In this document: one piece after another, positions 13,398 to 16,100 of the stretch | Numbering within the stretch: position 1 is the first letter of the stretch | How the letters are laid out: each line of letters begins with the position of its first letter | Assembly (NCBI GenBank): GCA_038203695.1 | Contig: JBBRDQ010000112.1 | Location: 1-16,100, forward strand | From: M3007 sp038203695 | Lineage (GTDB): Bacteria > Bacteroidota > Bacteroidia > Chitinophagales > Saprospiraceae | Length of the DNA: 16,100 nucleotides | Direction of reading: 5' to 3' | Program-made: the position numbers and the translations under genes | The notes under the pieces: model-generated | Seen by the model: only the letters and a program-made list of their open reading frames with translations | What the model was told of the DNA's origin: nothing | The model's database searches: none

Positions 13398-13814
13398 ATG
13401 AGTCGGATACTTGCCATCGATTATGGATTGAAACGGACCGGAATTGCGGTTACGGACCCGTTGAGAATTATCGCCAGCGCACTTGCCACGGTGCCCACCC
13501 CCGAAGTATTTGCCTTTTTGAAAAAATACTGTTCTGACGAGGACGTGGAAAGTTTTGTGGTCGGTTTACCCTTGTATCCCGACGGCAATCCGGCTCAAAC
13601 CGCCCCACAAACGGATGAATTTGTAGAACAACTGCGCAAAATTTTTCCCGAAAAAAATATTTTCAGGCAGGATGAACGCTTTACTTCCAATGACGCTAAA
13701 CAGATAATCCTGCAAAGCGGAGCCAAAAAACAAAAACGCCGGGACAAATCACTGGTGGACAGAATTGCGGCTGCGTTGATCTTAGAACATTACATGGAGG
13801 CCAATTTCTGGTAA
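13398..13814 (+). CDS. ruvX: Pre-16S rRNA nuclease / Holliday junction resolvase-like YqgF (RuvX)
   Basis: A 138-residue RNase H-fold protein of the YqgF/RuvX family. Asp8 sits in AIDYGLKRTGIAV, the first strand motif; VVGLPLYPDG follows the second; Glu93 is in QDERFTS; and Asp121 is in KSLVDRIAAALIL. These are the expected acidic metal-binding positions. In E. coli the protein matures the 5' end of 16S rRNA and was earlier described as a resolvase. It is probably co-transcribed with def, 42 bp downstream. The very short distance to the -7 box suggests a nearly leaderless message. Fairly sure of family; which activity dominates here is not clear. Confidence 0.92.
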   Translation: MSRILAIDYGLKRTGIAVTDPLRIIASALATVPTPEVFAFLKKYCSDEDVESFVVGLPLYPDGNPAQTAPQTDEFVEQLRKIFPEKNIFRQDERFTSNDAKQIILQSGAKKQKRRDKSLVDRIAAALILEHYMEANFW

Positions 13815-13856
13815 ATACCGACCACAACCGACTTTTACACAACAGTACGAACGATT

Positions 13857-14429
13857 ATGATTCTGCCAATATACGCTTACGGCCAGCCAGTGCTTAAAAA
13901 AATAGCCGCGCTTATCGACGCTAATTACCCTGAACTGGAAACACTGCTGGCCAATATGTGGGAAACCATGTACCATGCCGATGGGGTCGGTTTAGCCGCG
14001 CCACAAATCGGCTTGAGTATTCGACTTTTTGTGATTGACACGACCGAAATAGATCGCGAGGAAGACGAAAAAGCGCCGACCGATGAAGGCTTTAAACGTG
14101 TTTTCATCAATGCGCAAATGGTGGAAGAAACCGGTGCACCCTGGCCATACGAAGAGGGATGTCTGAGTATTCCTAAAATCCGTGGCGATGTGGAGCGACC
14201 CGAACAGATCCGCATTCGCTGGGAAGATGAAAATTTTCAATCGCAGGAGGAAATTTTTACGGGTATTAATGCTCGGGTCATTCAACACGAATACGACCAT
14301 ATTGAAGGCGTGCTTTTTACCGAACGCCTCAAACCGCTTAAAAAACGCCTTATTCAACGCAAACTGGACAATATCCGCGTCGGTAAGATCGATACGGACT
14401 ATAAAATGCGTTTTTACAGCGCCCGGTAA
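13857..14429 (+). CDS. def: Peptide deformylase
   Basis: A 190-residue metalloprotease that removes the formyl group from the N-terminal Met of new proteins at the ribosome. All three family motifs are intact: GVGLAAPQIG (43-52), EGCLSIP with Cys102, and HEYDH with His144, Glu145 and His148. The start MILPIYAYGQPVLKK is typical. The insertion of acidic residues around 64-75 (DREEDEKAPTDE) is a loop variant. It follows ruvX by 42 bp on the same strand, a pairing common in Bacteroidota as I recall it. The stop at 14429 is followed by a hairpin shared with the convergent TPR gene. Confidence 0.96.
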   Translation: MILPIYAYGQPVLKKIAALIDANYPELETLLANMWETMYHADGVGLAAPQIGLSIRLFVIDTTEIDREEDEKAPTDEGFKRVFINAQMVEETGAPWPYEEGCLSIPKIRGDVERPEQIRIRWEDENFQSQEEIFTGINARVIQHEYDHIEGVLFTERLKPLKKRLIQRKLDNIRVGKIDTDYKMRFYSAR

Positions 14430-14436
14430 TATTTTG

Positions 14437-14477
14437 GTGTGTCATACCTTATTATGTAGGTATAAGGTGTGACACAC
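14437..14477. terminator. Hairpin between convergent def and TPR-protein genes
   Basis: A 16-bp stem pairs 14437-14452 with 14462-14477 (GTGTGTCATACC... with GGTGTGACACAC), with one G-T pair and a 9-nt loop. It lies 7 bp after the def stop and 4 bp after the stop of the opposite gene. There is no long U tract on either side, so it may be a bidirectional terminator of moderate strength. Confidence 0.6.
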
Positions 14478-14481
14478 GTGC

Positions 14482-16100
14482 TTACTTTTTCATTTGTGCT
14501 GCCCGTGCTTCGCGGTCAAACCACGGCTGGGCATTTTCCATTTGCCCCATGTCCTTATAAGCAGAACCGATAAAGTGCAGCAACGTCACACTGTTCGGCT
14601 CATATTTCAGCCCTTCTTTCCATTGTTCGATTGCCTGCGGGAATTTTTGTTGCATCGCTAGTACCGCGCCCAGATTGCGGCGTGCGTCGGTGAAACGTGG
14701 ATCATACAACACCGATTTGCGATACACCTCTTCCGCTTTGGCGGGATCGAAACGCGTACCGCCATCCTTCGGTTGTAACATATAGATAAAACCCAGGTTA
14801 GAGAGCACCCGCGCGTCGTTCGGGCGGTATTCAAGCGCTTTTTGATAGTCTTCGTAGGCCTGATCGTACTTCTTGAAACGCAGGAATGCTACCCCGCGAC
14901 TACCATACGCGTCGTGGTATTTTGGATACAGATCAATAGCATGCGTGTAACGGTCGATGCCTTTCTGGATGCTCGCCGAGTCAATCACCCGGTCCGTTTT
15001 TTCATCGTAACCTTGTTTGACCAGTTCGAGTCCGTAGTGATAGTTGAGTTTGCAGCAGTTGGGTGAGTTGGTGATATCACTGGTATACAGCGAGGCACTG
15101 TCGTACCAAGCCGGATTGCGCGATATTGTTTTAACGGCAAAGAGGAGGGCAATCACTCCGGCTATGCTCCAGACCGCCACCATACCGCGATCGCGACTCC
15201 AGATTTCAGTTAAATTGTTGATTTTAAATATTTTGCATAATGCCCACGCAACAGCAAAGGCAAACCCCAACGAAGGCACATACTGCAACCGTTCACCATA
15301 CGAAGTGCCAATCAAGAACGGTACGTTACTGATCAGGCCGAACATAATCAGGTAAAACCAAATAGCGAAAGCTAGAAAATGTTTTTTAGCCGTGTGTAAG
15401 ACCGCCCAGATGCCCATACCGAAATAAGTCACCACGCCGACAGTAGCACGCCAGTCACCAAATCCCACGGCCGTAATTTGCGGATAGCCTTTGTCACTGA
15501 CCAGCGGATGCGGTAGGAATAAAAGTTCCAGGTACTTCCAACACATCATAAAAGCCGAAGCCAACCGGTCGACTGGTTTGGCCTCTACCATAAAATTGTC
15601 CAGGATGGAATACTGCTCCGCCACGGCTTGCGCGCCCAATACTTGTTGCCGGACCAGAATAAAAGCGATTGCTGGCAGGGTCATCAGCATGCCAACGATT
15701 AAATACGTATCCGCTTTTTTATTAGTAAAAAACCATAATACCAGTGGAAAAATAAAAATAAACATGATGGAGCCCTCTTTGGAGAACATGGCTACTGCAT
15801 AGGCTAGCATAGCGCTAATGAGCCAGCCGGGATTATGCAATTCCAAGTACCGCCATATTGCATACAAAGCCAGCGTGGCAAACAGCAGCGACATGATCTC
15901 ATCGCGGCTTTTGATATTGGCGACTACCTCCGTATGGATTGGGTGAGCCATAAAAATAAAAACAGCCACAGCCGTCAATAAAGGCGGATATGCTACCAGG
16001 ATACGTCGCCAGGTGGCCCACAAAGCCCAGCCGGTCAGCGCATACAATAGCACATTCACCAAGTGACTGAGAAATGGTTTGTCCGGCCCAAGGCTCCATT
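14482..16100 (-). CDS. TMTC-like multi-pass membrane protein with C-terminal TPRs (5' end missing)
   Basis: The frame is open to the right edge, so the true start is outside the window; a TTG at 16062 is not a believable start, because the frame continues upstream as WSLGPDKPFLSHL. The visible N-terminal half has about seven to nine membrane helices and the segment AHPIHTEVVANIKSRDE, which closely resembles the loop of TMTC and other GT-C-type glycosyltransferases. From about codon 350 the protein becomes soluble, with at least four TPR units (IDRYTHAIDLYPKYHDAYGS, YDQAYEDYQKALEYRPND, PAKAEEVYRKSVLYDPRFTD, FPQAIEQWKEGLKYEPNS). A role in protein or glycan modification at the membrane is inferred; the catalytic acidic loop that would confirm it is missing. 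Its gene faces def. Confidence 0.8.
   Translation of the reverse strand, partial: WSLGPDKPFLSHLVNVLLYALTGWALWATWRRILVAYPPLLTAVAVFIFMAHPIHTEVVANIKSRDEIMSLLFATLALYAIWRYLELHNPGWLISAMLAYAVAMFSKEGSIMFIFIFPLVLWFFTNKKADTYLIVGMLMTLPAIAFILVRQQVLGAQAVAEQYSILDNFMVEAKPVDRLASAFMMCWKYLELLFLPHPLVSDKGYPQITAVGFGDWRATVGVVTYFGMGIWAVLHTAKKHFLAFAIWFYLIMFGLISNVPFLIGTSYGERLQYVPSLGFAFAVAWALCKIFKINNLTEIWSRDRGMVAVWSIAGVIALLFAVKTISRNPAWYDSASLYTSDITNSPNCCKLNYHYGLELVKQGYDEKTDRVIDSASIQKGIDRYTHAIDLYPKYHDAYGSRGVAFLRFKKYDQAYEDYQKALEYRPNDARVLSNLGFIYMLQPKDGGTRFDPAKAEEVYRKSVLYDPRFTDARRNLGAVLAMQQKFPQAIEQWKEGLKYEPNSVTLLHFIGSAYKDMGQMENAQPWFDREARAAQMKK

Noticed and set aside
1..16100. CRISPR array, insertion sequence, prophage, toxin-antitoxin or defence genes
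   Set aside because: No regularly spaced repeats, transposase or integrase motifs, or defence-type domains were seen on either strand.

Overview
The window looks like ordinary chromosomal core DNA from a Bacteroidota bacterium, possibly of the Saprospiria type; the rank below phylum is a guess. The evidence is a recurrent TAnnTTTG promoter element (the -7 box typical of this phylum) upstream of several genes, weak Shine-Dalgarno signals, a YbeY with the Bacteroidota-style HGxLHLxGxxDK site, and signal-peptide proteins ending in A-Q at the cleavage site. Gene density is high and strand use is mixed. No integrase, transposase, CRISPR array or phage gene was seen.

Layout. (1) Positions 1-1777, minus strand: a compact run trxA > VanY-type carboxypeptidase > peroxiredoxin-like thioredoxin-fold protein > nadC (cut by the left edge). 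(2) Positions 1919-2266, plus: an AhpD-like protein, divergent from trxA and ending 12 bp from the convergent ybeY. (3) Positions 2279-3144, minus: an RsbW-like ATPase whose stop overlaps the ybeY start (TAATG). (4) Positions 3439-5679, minus: a MarR regulator and an SGLT-type sodium/sugar symporter with its own terminator. (5) Positions 5839-6114: a solitary tRNA-Cys(GCA) with promoter and a 27-bp perfect inverted repeat touching its CCA end, then a short unexplained block and the terminator of a secreted protein of unknown function (6140-6733, minus). (6) A 492-bp gene-free stretch. (7) Positions 7226-8870, plus: a UbiA-like membrane protein, a TrpR/YerC-type DNA-binding protein and a small exported protein. 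(8) Positions 8876-10510, minus: a sensor-like class III adenylate cyclase with an exported helical-repeat/coiled-coil region. (9) Positions 10722-11858, plus: a DUF1015 protein. (10) Positions 11888-13195, minus: a JmjC/cupin-8 protein followed by dtd. (11) Positions 13398-14429, plus: ruvX and def. (12) Position 14482 to the right edge, minus: a multi-pass GT-C/TMTC-like protein with C-terminal TPRs, its 5' end missing.

How the genes fit together. Several neighbours share themes but no single pathway spans the window. Translation and RNA quality control is prominent (ybeY, tRNA-Cys, dtd, def, possibly the JmjC protein). Thiol redox genes sit on both sides of the 1778-1918 divergent region (trxA and AhpD-like). 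Signalling genes include an RsbW-like ATPase, a transmembrane cyclase and two small regulators. I found no convincing undescribed multi-gene system. The items most worth a second look are the UbiA-like protein lacking its first Asp motif next to a TrpR-like regulator, the JmjC-dtd pair, the transmembrane cyclase, and the inverted repeat fused to the tRNA 3' end.
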